Shown here: positions 24,355 through 33,293 of the stretch, in pieces
How positions within the stretch are numbered: position 1 is the stretch's first letter
Layout of the letters: the number at the start of each line of letters is the position of its first letter
Origin: Chloroflexota bacterium
GTDB lineage: Bacteria > Chloroflexota > Anaerolineae > Aggregatilineales > Phototrophicaceae
Assembly (NCBI GenBank): GCA_028873975.1
Contig: JAPPMO010000007.1
Location: forward strand, 1 to 59,560
Length of the DNA stretch: 59,560 nt
Reading direction: 5' to 3'
Position numbers and translations under genes: made by a program
Notes under the pieces: model-generated
Seen by the model: the letters and a program-made list of their open reading frames with translations, nothing else
Told to the model about the DNA's origin: nothing
Databases searched by the model: none

Positions 24355-25707
24355 TCAAGCGAATTGTGGCAGGTATTCGGCGTTCAGTCGCAGCATCTCG
24401 TCAATCATCGCTTCTGTTTGGCGAATGCTTTCGGCGACTGGATCAAGCAGCGCGGCTTGCAGGACAAGATTGCGATCGCCCTGGACGGCTGCCTCGACGA
24501 TGAGTTCGGTCTGGTCGATATCGCGCCGGTTGAAAGCGGCCAAGGGCGGCGGCAAATCCCCCATGGATAGCGGGTAGATGCCGCCGCCATCAACGACCGC
24601 AGGCGTCTCAACGAATATGCCGCGCGGCAGATTGTTGATTTGGCCCGTGTTGATCATATTGACCGCGGGCAGCCGCCGGAATTCGTTCACGGTCAGGGAA
24701 GCAATGATGGGGAAAGCCAGCGTGTCAGCCCAACTGCGCGGCGCAAAGAAAGGATCCAGGCGCAGCTCGGCCGATAGTTCGCTTTGATCGCCGTAAGCTC
24801 CCTCGAACTTGTCCCATTCAGCGTCATTGTTGGCCAGATCCTTGAGGTATTGCCAGCGCTTCGCCTCTTGCGCCAAGTGCCCGGAAAAGTCGATGCCCTT
24901 GATGCCGTAGAATTCCCAGGCATAGGAGATGTATTCGCCGGCATGGCTGTCGAGCGTGCCGGGAAAATAACCGTAGACTTCCAGCAGTTTGCGCGAAAGC
25001 GCCTGCTCGTCGCCGTCCATGCGGCTCAGGCGCTCTTTCATCAGCGGGAGCAAGTCCTCGCCCGAGCCCTTGCGGCGCAAGTCAAGTATCCAGGTGAGGT
25101 GGTTGACGCCCGCGGCCGTGACCTCCATCTCATCGCCCGGTATACCCATGACGCGATTGAGAAAGAGATAGAGCGCCATCTCTACGCCATGGCACAAGCC
25201 CAAAATCGGACCGAGATTCGCGTGACGCTCCAGGGCCAGGCAGATGCGATTGAGAGGATTTGAAGTCACCATGACCATGGCTTGCGGACAGAGCTCGGCG
25301 ATATCGCGGGCGATCTCGAGGTGCAGGGGAATCTGCCGCAGTGAATGGAACATGCCGCCCGGTCCGCCGAGCTCGCCTAGAATCTGCCGGCTGCCATACT
25401 TGACCGGCACGGTGAAATCTTGCTGCCAGGTGTGGTAGTGGCCCGTGTCGACTGTGATGATGACGAAATCGCTGCCCGCCAGGACGGCGCGGCGGTCGGT
25501 CGTCGCTTCGATGTCGACAGGCGCCTCGAGGTAGAGATTCAATTTGCGCGCCAGTTCGCTGTAGATGGCGAGCCGCGCTTCGTTGATATCCACAAAGCAT
25601 AGCCGGCATCCGCCCACTTGCGGATGATTCAGGATATCGCGCAGCACCTTGGGACCGAAGGTCGTACTGGCAGCGCCAATGATGGTGATCTTGGGACGGT
25701 CTTTCAC
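24355..25707 (-). CDS. Glycoside hydrolase family 4 (alpha-galacturonidase/alpha-galactosidase-like)
   Basis: This 450-residue protein has GH4 hallmarks: the NAD-binding start KITIIGAASTTFGPKVLRD, the strand-loop VMVTSNPLNRI, the metal Cys in GPILGLCHGVEMAL and the metal His in AAGVNHLTWILDL. GH4 enzymes need NAD+ and Mn(II) and cleave alpha-glycosides by an oxidation-elimination mechanism in the cytoplasm. The segment and cluster (Opp-type importer, Gfo/Idh) fit galacturonidases or glucuronidases better than maltosidases, but this is inference. GTG start at 25707 with AGGAGAGGCT upstream. It is 11 bases after the upstream hypothetical gene. Confidence 0.9.
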   Translation of the reverse strand: MKDRPKITIIGAASTTFGPKVLRDILNHPQVGGCRLCFVDINEARLAIYSELARKLNLYLEAPVDIEATTDRRAVLAGSDFVIITVDTGHYHTWQQDFTVPVKYGSRQILGELGGPGGMFHSLRQIPLHLEIARDIAELCPQAMVMVTSNPLNRICLALERHANLGPILGLCHGVEMALYLFLNRVMGIPGDEMEVTAAGVNHLTWILDLRRKGSGEDLLPLMKERLSRMDGDEQALSRKLLEVYGYFPGTLDSHAGEYISYAWEFYGIKGIDFSGHLAQEAKRWQYLKDLANNDAEWDKFEGAYGDQSELSAELRLDPFFAPRSWADTLAFPIIASLTVNEFRRLPAVNMINTGQINNLPRGIFVETPAVVDGGGIYPLSMGDLPPPLAAFNRRDIDQTELIVEAAVQGDRNLVLQAALLDPVAESIRQTEAMIDEMLRLNAEYLPQFA

Positions 25708-25718
25708 AGCCTCTCCTG

Positions 25719-26756
25719 TCAGTTCTCGGCTATCGCGATCGATTCGGGCTGCGTAAGGGCGCCGATGAGCGCTTGCACGACGCGGAAGTCGCTGCTCTCG
25801 GCGAAACCGATCGTAAATTGCGCCGGTGTCTCGGTCATGAATTTAGTGAGTCCGTCACGGCCGAATCCGAAGACTGTCATATTGCCTTCCATTGGCCAGT
25901 AAGAATCAATGTGCTGATCTGATTCATGATGCGCCAGAAAGAGCGCGCGATCCAAGCCAGACGTGCCGAAGTAGATCCATTCCGGATGGGGCAAGGGGCG
26001 CGCCCAGCGTTGGGATAGCGGTCGCCGCGCGCCATCGGAACTGACGCAATAGTCGCTTTCTTCGTCCAAGGCGCCGGCCGGCGTGCCTTCGTAGAGAAAC
26101 CAGTAGGGATGATCGACCCTGAGCACGGTCAGCCGCGCGTGGGTGGGGTAGAGCTCCCAGCGACAAGCCCATTTGCCGTCAAGCGATTCGGAGGCGATGG
26201 TGATCTTAAGCGGTCCCTGATTCAGGATGCGGCTGCGACAGCCCTCGCCGTCTGGATGAAAATGATTCTCCGGGTGCGCCAGATTCGGTATGCCCCGATA
26301 TTTGCCATCAGAGCCGCCAAAAGGGCGATAACTTAACCAGTCCTTGCCATCGCGGTCGATCATGCTGGCGAATCCCGCGCCCAGTATGTGATAAAAATAC
26401 GTCGCGCTCGGCGTCGTAATCTGATAACTCTCCTGCTCCTGGTGCATAAGACCTTGGCGCAACTTGATCAGCTCGTCGCCGGTCCGCTCATTGTCCGCCA
26501 GCTGAATGCGAAAGAAACGGGCCTGAGCGGCCGCGGTCGCGCCAGCAAGCAGAAACACCGCGCTCGCCTGCCCGGCGACCCGCTCAAGCTGGCAAGGAAC
26601 AAAAGGATCCAGGACTGCGCCAGCGTCGTCCAGCTCCGCCACACGCAAGTGCGCGCTTTGAGGATCAGGCTGGCAGCCCTCCAGCCGATGCTCAACGACG
26701 AAATTCGCGGGCAGCGCGTAATCGGATCGAAGGACGATATCCCAGCGCTCAGGCAC
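25719..26756 (-). CDS. Unknown protein, probably beta-rich, in the Opp/GH4 operon
   Basis: I do not recognise this 345-residue protein. It is rich in beta-prone and aromatic residues and has no signal peptide or membrane helix. The best-defined segments are FYHILGAGFASMIDRDGKDW, RPFGGSDGKYRGIPNL and AHPENHFHPDGEGC in the middle and WIYFGTSGLDRALFLAHH toward the end. These are glycine- and aromatic-rich like carbohydrate-active or carbohydrate-binding beta-sandwiches. Start is GTG at 26756 with GGAGG 6 bases upstream; it overlaps the OppF gene by 8 bases, so translation is coupled. Context suggests a role in oligosaccharide processing. Confidence 0.75.
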   Translation of the reverse strand: MPERWDIVLRSDYALPANFVVEHRLEGCQPDPQSAHLRVAELDDAGAVLDPFVPCQLERVAGQASAVFLLAGATAAAQARFFRIQLADNERTGDELIKLRQGLMHQEQESYQITTPSATYFYHILGAGFASMIDRDGKDWLSYRPFGGSDGKYRGIPNLAHPENHFHPDGEGCRSRILNQGPLKITIASESLDGKWACRWELYPTHARLTVLRVDHPYWFLYEGTPAGALDEESDYCVSSDGARRPLSQRWARPLPHPEWIYFGTSGLDRALFLAHHESDQHIDSYWPMEGNMTVFGFGRDGLTKFMTETPAQFTIGFAESSDFRVVQALIGALTQPESIAIAEN

Positions 26757-27819
26757 GATCAGCCTCCAGAACCCGTCGTTCTTCGGCGGTGTAATAGGGT
26801 TGTAAAGTGACTTCCTCCGCCAGGTGACAAGCGACGCTGGTTTCGGGATCGTCGGGCAGTGGCTGTAAAGGCGGAGTCTCGGTCTTGCAAATATCCTTCG
26901 CGTATTGGCAGCGGGTATGGAAGACGCAACCTGAGGGAGGATTGACCGGGCTGGGAATATCGCCCGCCAGCACGTAACGCTTGCGATGACCGCCGCGTAT
27001 CCGTTTGGGTATCGAATTGAGCAGGGCTTCGGTATAGGGATGCGTCGGCCGCTCGAAGATCTTCCGGGTCGGCGCGGTTTCCATCAGCTTGCCGAGGTAC
27101 ATCACCATGACGCGATCGCTGATATATTCAACGACGCTTAGGTCATGGGCGATAAAAACATAGGTCAGTCCTAATTCTTCTTGCAGGTCCGAGAGCAGAT
27201 TGAGCACCTGCGCCTGCACCGATACATCCAGGGCGGAGACGGGCTCGTCGCAGATAACCAGGCGCGGCTCGATGCTGAGCGCCCGCGCAACACCAACCCG
27301 CTGGCGCTGACCGCCGCTTAACTGATGTGGAAAGCGGTTATACATTTCCGCGCCCAGGCCGACATGCTCCAGCAGATCTTCAACCCGCGTCCGTCGCTCG
27401 GCAGCCGTGCCGATGGCGTGGATATCCAGCGGCTCGGCGATGATATCACCGACGCGCATGCGCGCATTCAGCGACGAATTGGGATCTTGAAAGAGCATCT
27501 GAATATCGCGGCGAATCGGCTGCAATTCGCGCTTGTCGAGTTCTGCGATATTCACCAAGCCTGCTTTGGTCCGGAAGCGCATGATGCCGGTGGTCGGCTT
27601 GTACAAGCGTACAATGCAGCGCCCGATGGTGGTCTTGCCCGAGCCGCTTTCCCCGACCAGCCCCAGGGTTTCGCCGGCATAGACGCTGAAGGATACGCCA
27701 TCAACAGCCTTCACGTAGCCCACTGTCTTCTTGAGCAGACCGGCTTTGATAGGGAAATGCAGTCTTAGATCCCGGACCTCGAGAATAACGTCGGCGCCCA
27801 CTGCCTCAGTTGGCGTCAT
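26749..27819 (-). CDS. oppF: Oligopeptide-type ABC ATPase (OppF family)
   Basis: This 356-residue ATPase has Walker A GLVGESGSGKTTIGRC, Q-loop QMLFQDPNSSLN, signature LSGGQRQRVGVARAL, Walker B LVICDEPVSALDVS and the Opp-type C-terminal GCVFHTRCQYAKDIC. The N-terminal extension to residue 14 precedes the domain. The start overlaps the end of the OppD gene by 14 bases. Together with OppB, OppC and OppD it powers one importer; the operon's enzymes suggest an oligosaccharide rather than a peptide cargo. Confidence 0.93.
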   Translation of the reverse strand: MTPTEAVGADVILEVRDLRLHFPIKAGLLKKTVGYVKAVDGVSFSVYAGETLGLVGESGSGKTTIGRCIVRLYKPTTGIMRFRTKAGLVNIAELDKRELQPIRRDIQMLFQDPNSSLNARMRVGDIIAEPLDIHAIGTAAERRTRVEDLLEHVGLGAEMYNRFPHQLSGGQRQRVGVARALSIEPRLVICDEPVSALDVSVQAQVLNLLSDLQEELGLTYVFIAHDLSVVEYISDRVMVMYLGKLMETAPTRKIFERPTHPYTEALLNSIPKRIRGGHRKRYVLAGDIPSPVNPPSGCVFHTRCQYAKDICKTETPPLQPLPDDPETSVACHLAEEVTLQPYYTAEERRVLEADRA

Positions 27820-28819
27820 GGCTCACCTCGATGGTCTCGTCATATAACCAGCAGGCGACATCGCTGGCCGGGCCCAGGACGAAACTCGGCGGCATTTCCG
27901 CCCGACAGCGATCCATCACATGCGGGCAGCGCGGCGCGAAGGAACAGCCCCGCGGCCGTTCATGCGGGCCGGGAACGGAACCGATGATTGGCTCGAGGCG
28001 GTCGCCGCGCCCGATCATGGGCAGGGAGTTCAGCAAGCCCTGCGTATATGGATGCTTGGGGTTTTCAAAGATGTCATCGACCGGGGCGCTCTCCACCACC
28101 TGCCCCAGATACATCACGATAACATGATCAGCCACCTCCCCGATAACATTGAGATCGTGCGTGATCATGATCAAAGCCATGTTATTATCATGCTGAATCT
28201 GCTGGATTAGCTCGAGGATCTGCGCTTCAATCGTCACGTCAAGCGCGGTGGTGGGCTCATCGGCGATGAGGATGCGCGGGTTGCAGCTCAAAGCCATCGC
28301 GATCATGGCGCGCTGCCGCATCCCGCCGGAGAACTCGTGCGGATACTGATCGACGCGCTGTTCGGGCAGCGGTATGCCAACCAGACGCAGCACGTCAATC
28401 GCGCGCGCCCTGGCCCTTTCTTTGCTGACGTCCTGATGCAGCAAAATCGCTTCCATGATCTGCTGGCCGATGGTATAGACCGGGTTCAGCGATGTCATCG
28501 GCTCTTGAAAAATCATGGCGATTTCATTGCCGCGGATATCACGAATCTGATCGCCGGAGGGGTCGACTTGCGTCAGCTCGACTGGCGCGCCGTCCGCGGG
28601 GTAGTACTTTATGGAACCAGCGACAATGCGCGCGAGGGTCGGCGAGAGCAAGCGCATAATCGTCCGCGATGTCACGCTCTTGCCGCAGCCGCTTTCGCCG
28701 ACGATACCCAGTGTTTTGCCAGCTTGCAGGCTGAAAGACACGCCATCAACCGCCCGGATCACGCCCTGCTCAATGTAGAAATAGGTCTTGAGGTTTCTAA
28801 CTTCCAGAACAGTATCCAT
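27806..28819 (-). CDS. oppD: Oligopeptide-type ABC ATPase (OppD family)
   Basis: This 337-residue ATPase has Walker A GIVGESGCGKSVTSRT, Q-loop AMIFQEPMTSLNP, signature FSGGMRQRAMIAMAL, Walker B ILIADEPTTALDVT and a C-terminal GCSFAPRCPHVMDRC. The sequence GCGKS and the Cys-rich tail separate it from OppF. ATG at 28819; its ribosome site is weak. It sits 77 bases after the OppC gene. Confidence 0.93.
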   Translation of the reverse strand: MDTVLEVRNLKTYFYIEQGVIRAVDGVSFSLQAGKTLGIVGESGCGKSVTSRTIMRLLSPTLARIVAGSIKYYPADGAPVELTQVDPSGDQIRDIRGNEIAMIFQEPMTSLNPVYTIGQQIMEAILLHQDVSKERARARAIDVLRLVGIPLPEQRVDQYPHEFSGGMRQRAMIAMALSCNPRILIADEPTTALDVTIEAQILELIQQIQHDNNMALIMITHDLNVIGEVADHVIVMYLGQVVESAPVDDIFENPKHPYTQGLLNSLPMIGRGDRLEPIIGSVPGPHERPRGCSFAPRCPHVMDRCRAEMPPSFVLGPASDVACWLYDETIEVSHDAN

Positions 28820-28896
28820 GCCGAGCTTCTGTACTTGTTTGTCTCTGGAGCGCCGACGGACAGTTTCGCCTTCGTCCAGTCGAGGCGCTGGCAGCG

Positions 28897-30063
28897 CTAA
28901 CGCGAAAACGGGTCTACCATGTCGCGTAAACCGTCGCCCAGGAAATTGTAGGCGATGACCGCAACCAGAATGAATAGCCCCGGGAAGAGCGTCCAGGGAT
29001 AGAGCACGATATTTTGAATCTTGATCGCGTCATTGAGCAGCAAGCCCCAGCTAACCATCGGCGGACGGACGCCGATGCCGAGGAAGCTGAGCGCGCTCTC
29101 GCCCAGGATGGTCACGGGCACCGCCAGCGTCGCTGTGACAATGATGTGGCTCGCCATATTCGGTATCAGATGCACCCGTACGATACGCGCGGTTGAAGCG
29201 CCGGACGCTTCGGCTGCGTGCACGTAATCCCGTTCCTTCAGGGATAGCACCAGCCCGCGCGCCTCGCGCGATAGCCCGGTCCAGTTGATGAAGGCGAGCA
29301 CGACAACAATGCCGGCGTAGACCCATTCAGGCGGCCACTGCGGGGGAATGGCGGCGGCCAAAGCCATCCACAGCGGCAGCTGCGGGAAGGAGCGAATCGT
29401 TTCGATGACGCGCTGGACCACGTTGTCGAATACGCCGCCATAATAGCCGGACAAGGTCCCGATCACCGAACCGACCGCGATCGTGATTAAAACGCCAAAG
29501 ATGCCCACCGAAAGCGAGACCTGCCCGCCGTAGATGATGCGCGAGAACAGGTCGCGCCCGCGCACATCCGATCCCATGATATGCAGCCGCTCCGCCGGAT
29601 CGCTTGAACCGAAGAGATGAACATCCCAGGCGATGACGCCCAGTGCCAGGTAGGGTTCGCCTCGCACGAAAAACTGAATCGGTATTCGCTTTGCGCGCTC
29701 TTCGACGTATTCGAGTTGGAAGGTCTCCATATTGCGTTTGCCGCGCAGCGGATAGAAGAAGGGTAGATGAAAATGCCCGGTTTCAGGGTCTTGCAGCCGG
29801 ATAGCCATGGGCGGCGAATAGGTCAATTTGGAGTCGGCGTCGCGCGCCGTGTAGGGCGCGAAGAAACCGGCGAGAAGCGTTACGAGATAGATAATGACTA
29901 GCGCAATGAAGGACAATAAAGCCATGCGATTGCGCAAGAACTTTCGAATCATCAGTTGCCGCACGGTCAACAACTGATACTCGTCTTGAACGTCCCGCTC
30001 GTCATGCTTCTTCCGCAGCCCGAAGAGCCTGAATCGACGCCCGTTGCCCGCAAGTTTATTCAT
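28897..30063 (-). CDS. oppC: Oligopeptide-type ABC permease (OppC family)
   Basis: This 388-residue channel subunit is longer than typical OppC (about 300) because about 90 residues, many charged, lie between the first helix and the conserved HIMGSDVRGRDLFSRI motif (GSD as in the family). The EAA loop is HAAEASGASTARIVRVHLIP. ATG at 30063 has GAGGA upstream and overlaps OppB by 8 bases; a longer frame from 30090 is less likely. It pairs with OppB at 30056-31048. Confidence 0.9.
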   Translation of the reverse strand: MNKLAGNGRRFRLFGLRKKHDERDVQDEYQLLTVRQLMIRKFLRNRMALLSFIALVIIYLVTLLAGFFAPYTARDADSKLTYSPPMAIRLQDPETGHFHLPFFYPLRGKRNMETFQLEYVEERAKRIPIQFFVRGEPYLALGVIAWDVHLFGSSDPAERLHIMGSDVRGRDLFSRIIYGGQVSLSVGIFGVLITIAVGSVIGTLSGYYGGVFDNVVQRVIETIRSFPQLPLWMALAAAIPPQWPPEWVYAGIVVVLAFINWTGLSREARGLVLSLKERDYVHAAEASGASTARIVRVHLIPNMASHIIVTATLAVPVTILGESALSFLGIGVRPPMVSWGLLLNDAIKIQNIVLYPWTLFPGLFILVAVIAYNFLGDGLRDMVDPFSR

Positions 30064-31048
30064 ACTGAATCCTCGGGTCGCTCCAGGCAAGGACGATATC
30101 GGCGATCAGATTGCCGATCAGCAAGAAAATGGCGAGGATCATCAAGACGGTTCCGGCCAGGAACATATCCTGGCGATTGAGGGCGCGAATGAAAGGCGGA
30201 CCTAAAGTGGGCAAATCCAGCACGATAGATATGATGATCGTGCCGCTGATGAGCAAGGGCAATTGCATGCCGACGCGGCTGATGAGCGGATTGACGGCGA
30301 TGCGCGTGGCGTGTTTGTAAATGACGATGCGCTCTCTAAGCCCCTTGGCGCGCGCCGCTTCGATAAACTGCTGGTCGAGGATATCGAGCAAGTTGGCGCG
30401 CATGATGCGAAAGGTGCCGGCCATGCCGCCCAAACCCAAGATCGCCAGCGGCACCGGCAGATGTTTGGCGAAATCCAGCAGGCGTTCCCATGTCCAGGGC
30501 GCGTCTTTGAACTCCTGCGAGAAAAGCCCGCCGGCGTAATCGGTCTTTAGCACAAACACGGCGATGAAGAGATAGATGACGGCGATCAGGAAATCCGGCG
30601 TCGATATGCCGATGAAAGACAGCGTGGACAAGAAATAGTCCCAGCGCGAATTCTTGCGCGTGGCGGCGAAGATGCCAAAGGGAATCGCCAAGCCCCAGGA
30701 AATGAACAATGTGGCGACGCCCAAGAACACGGTCAAGCCAGTTCGCTGCGCCAGGATATCGGCGACCGGGGCGTTGCTGTATTCGATCGAGAAGCCGAAG
30801 TCCCCGCGCGGGAAGCCATCTATCCACTTGAAGTACTGAATGATGATCGGTTCATCAAAGCCGTAAGTGCGGCGCAGGTTTTCGATGGTTTCCGGCGGCA
30901 GGGGCTGGCCCGTCGATGCTTCTTGCTGCCGCACCCAGTTGGACACCACATCGCCGGGCGGCAGCTGAATCACGATAAAGCTTATCAGCGTGATGAGAAA
31001 AAGTGTTATCGCCGCCGAAAACACCCGTCGAATAATGAAGGTGGTCAT
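30056..31048 (-). CDS. oppB: Oligopeptide-type ABC permease (OppB family)
   Basis: This 330-residue channel subunit begins MTTFIIRRVFSAAITLFLIT, the standard OppB first helix, then IQLPPGDVVSNWV in place of the usual PGDP motif. Its EAA loop is FIEAARAKGLRERIVIYKHA. About six membrane helices are present. It follows the binding-protein gene after a 119-base spacer that contains a long imperfect hairpin. The weak ribosome site near 31055 suggests that translation depends on the mRNA structure there. Confidence 0.9.
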   Translation of the reverse strand: MTTFIIRRVFSAAITLFLITLISFIVIQLPPGDVVSNWVRQQEASTGQPLPPETIENLRRTYGFDEPIIIQYFKWIDGFPRGDFGFSIEYSNAPVADILAQRTGLTVFLGVATLFISWGLAIPFGIFAATRKNSRWDYFLSTLSFIGISTPDFLIAVIYLFIAVFVLKTDYAGGLFSQEFKDAPWTWERLLDFAKHLPVPLAILGLGGMAGTFRIMRANLLDILDQQFIEAARAKGLRERIVIYKHATRIAVNPLISRVGMQLPLLISGTIIISIVLDLPTLGPPFIRALNRQDMFLAGTVLMILAIFLLIGNLIADIVLAWSDPRIQYE

Positions 31049-31100
31049 TTACCGCATTGCTCCATGGGGCGCAGTAAAAAGCATTATTTTGCTATATGAG

Positions 31101-31145
31101 GCGGGGTGGCGAGCCATCTCTTAGGTGAGAGTGACCCGCCACCGC
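31101..31145. repeat. Imperfect hairpin between binding-protein and OppB genes
   Basis: GCGGGGTGGCGAGCCATCTC pairs, with a few mismatches and one gap, with GAGAGTGACCCGCCACCGC. It lies between the stop of the binding-protein gene (31168) and the OppB start (31048) and has no T-run, like a transcript-stabilising or attenuating structure. Confidence 0.5.
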
Positions 31146-31167
31146 GATTAAGCGCGTCTGCAAGAGC

Positions 31168-33003
31168 TTAGGAGCTGCCCTCTCCTGGCTCATACTTGGC
31201 GTAAGCCGTCTCGAGCTGATAGGCCGACGCGTCTTGCAACTGGCTATTGCGCGAAATGCGATCAGCCATATTGCCCAGACGTCTGTTCTTGATGAATGGG
31301 CGCTGCCAGAAGCCTGTCGAGATATACCAGACATTGTCGGCGTGCAGATTCGATACCTCAAACATCAAGTCGTTGCGGTCAGCCGACGATGCGGTCAATG
31401 CCGCGCGCATCAACTCAACATTGCGAGCGAAATCTTCATCGACCGGGTCTTCCTCCCAATTGCGATGGTAGAAAGGCGTATTCGGCCCGGTCGGCGCCAG
31501 CCCGTGCATCTCCGCGCCGAAAGGATAACTCGCGCCATCACGGTCCCAAGTGTGGATCATAAAGTCGCCGGCGGTGAAACGCTCGCGCACCAGCGATTGG
31601 TCGTTGGCGTCCATGATCGCGTTCAGACCGATGTCCGCGAAGTATTCGGTCACGAGCTCGACGATCGGCGTGTAAAGATCGTGGATGCCGACCTCAATGA
31701 TCAACTGGAGCGGCTCGCCACCCGGCGCTTCGCGGAAGCCATCGCCGTCAGCGTCGACATAGCCGGCTTCCTCCAACATGGCGCGGGCGCCGTCCGGATC
31801 GTATTGCGCCCACAACCCGCCATCTTCCGCGGTGAAATAACCCGACTCGGGCGACAGCGACGAGCCGTTGGGATTGAATAGCCCGGCATAGAAAAGGTCG
31901 CCGATCTCTTGACGGTTGATCCCGATTGAGACGGCGCGGCGGAAATCGACATCACGGAAAGCGCTCTTGATCACCGGATCGGGATGATCCAGGTTGAAAT
32001 GAAAGGCCACGCCATCAAAGTCTGCGAAAGTCAGGCTAATATCGCGACCTGACTGGATAGCTTCGCTGAAGAGCTGGATATGCTGTACGCCGACCCAGGT
32101 TGTATCGAAATCGAACTGGCCAGTGACGTTGCCCAAGGCAACGCCTTGACGATCCTCAACCAATTCGATCGTCACGCGATCGAAATAGGGCAACTGATTG
32201 CCTTCCGGATCGACCTTCCAGTAATACGGGTTGCGAACCTGATTATAGAATTCGCCGACCACGAAGTCTTCATACATCCAAGCTTGCAGCGTGTGACGCC
32301 CGCGCCCGTTTTCCAGCAATGTCTGCGCCTGATAATCTTCGTAAGTGGCTTCCTCGTTGTAATCAGGATGAAACTGCGAGAGATAGTGCTTGGGCAGCGC
32401 GATGTTGCGCAGCGACGCCTGGGTTTCGGCAAAGAGCGGATACGGGTCCTGATAGGTGAAGACCAGGGTATGGTCATCGGTCGCTTCCAAAGCCGGCGGC
32501 TGGCCATTCTGATAGGTAACGCCGATGCCAAATCCGGTGACGTTTTCATTGAGCGAATTGTCGTTCCAGAAGAAGATCACGTCTTCGGAGGTGAAGTCTT
32601 CTCCGTCCGACCACTTAACCCCTTGACGCAGATTCACTGTCCAGACCGTCTGATCATCATTGGATGACCAGCTTTCGGCGAGATTGGGCTGGATGGGTCC
32701 TTCGCCGGAAATCGGCGTATTCCAGCGCACCAGTGGCTCATAAGTCATATTGTAGGTCATGTAGGTAATGAGGGCGGCGGTACCGCGGCGCAAGGTGCCG
32801 CCGTAGGCGCCGATTTCGTTGAGCGGCTCTACGACTAATGGATTGGGAGGCAGGCGATCTTCAACCGGCGGGAGCTCCCCGGCGGCGACCTGTTCCGCCA
32901 GCATCGGCGCTTCCTGGTACATCATGTCTTGCGCGTAACCAACCGCGCTAAACAAGAGAAGCGTGAGCAAAATGACAAGTGTAATGTGCAGCTTACGACG
33001 CAT
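31168..33003 (-). CDS. ABC substrate-binding protein, peptide/oligosaccharide type (SBP_bac_5)
   Basis: This 611-residue binding protein has a classical (Sec) signal, hydrophobic core ITLVILLTLLLFSAVGYA and a cleavage region AQD near residue 25. Family landmarks are YDGTL-like NEIGAYGGTLRRG, NLRQGVKWSDGEDFTSEDVI and LEEAGYVDADGDGF. It is longer than typical DppA (about 530). AGGAG precedes the ATG at 33003; an upstream open frame adds residues with no signal logic. It is the first gene of the minus-strand operon that runs through oppB, C, D, F, GH4 and the propeller, with a 17-base-spaced promoter at 33096-33124. Confidence 0.92.
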   Translation of the reverse strand: MRRKLHITLVILLTLLLFSAVGYAQDMMYQEAPMLAEQVAAGELPPVEDRLPPNPLVVEPLNEIGAYGGTLRRGTAALITYMTYNMTYEPLVRWNTPISGEGPIQPNLAESWSSNDDQTVWTVNLRQGVKWSDGEDFTSEDVIFFWNDNSLNENVTGFGIGVTYQNGQPPALEATDDHTLVFTYQDPYPLFAETQASLRNIALPKHYLSQFHPDYNEEATYEDYQAQTLLENGRGRHTLQAWMYEDFVVGEFYNQVRNPYYWKVDPEGNQLPYFDRVTIELVEDRQGVALGNVTGQFDFDTTWVGVQHIQLFSEAIQSGRDISLTFADFDGVAFHFNLDHPDPVIKSAFRDVDFRRAVSIGINRQEIGDLFYAGLFNPNGSSLSPESGYFTAEDGGLWAQYDPDGARAMLEEAGYVDADGDGFREAPGGEPLQLIIEVGIHDLYTPIVELVTEYFADIGLNAIMDANDQSLVRERFTAGDFMIHTWDRDGASYPFGAEMHGLAPTGPNTPFYHRNWEEDPVDEDFARNVELMRAALTASSADRNDLMFEVSNLHADNVWYISTGFWQRPFIKNRRLGNMADRISRNSQLQDASAYQLETAYAKYEPGEGSS

Positions 33004-33095
33004 TTCAAAATCTCCTTTACTTTTTTGACTCTTGCAGCCGCGCAAGCAGTGGAATACAAGATCCACTTGAGATGCTCGGCGCTCTGCCTATGCTA

Positions 33096-33124
33096 ATCAT
33101 AACAATTGCGCAGGCACAATGCAA
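33096..33124 (-). promoter_or_regulatory. Promoter for the Opp/GH4 operon
   Basis: On the minus strand TTGCAT (33124-33119), 17 bases and TATGAT (33101-33096) precede the ATG at 33003 by about 92 bases. It lies back to back with a plus-strand promoter at 33163-33191. Confidence 0.55.
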
Positions 33125-33143
33125 AGCATGGCGCGGTCAGGGC

Positions 33144-33163
33144 AACAGGGCAATCGCCCTGTT
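33144..33163. repeat. Small palindrome resembling joined MITE ends
   Basis: AACAGGGC, loop AATC and GCCCTGTT form a perfect 8-bp stem. Its first half, CAGGGCAATCGC, is identical to the first 12 bases of the MITE-like terminal repeats at 7087 and 52670. It sits between the two divergent promoters. Confidence 0.4.
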
Positions 33164-33191
33164 TGACTTCAAGGCGCATATTGGCTATCCT
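33163..33191 (+). promoter_or_regulatory. Promoter for the thiolase-like/DUF35/Dha operon
   Basis: TTGACT (33163-33168), exactly 17 bases, then TATCCT (33186-33191) lie 102 bases before the ATG at 33294. Five of six -35 and four of six -10 positions match the sigma70 consensus. Confidence 0.5.
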
Positions 33192-33293
33192 CAAACGCGG
33201 TCTCAGCCACTGATTTGGAGCGGAATTGCCGCCAGTGCACTTGCAAGCGCAGACAAGCCAGACAATGTCCGAACGCGATCGAGCGAAGCGTCA

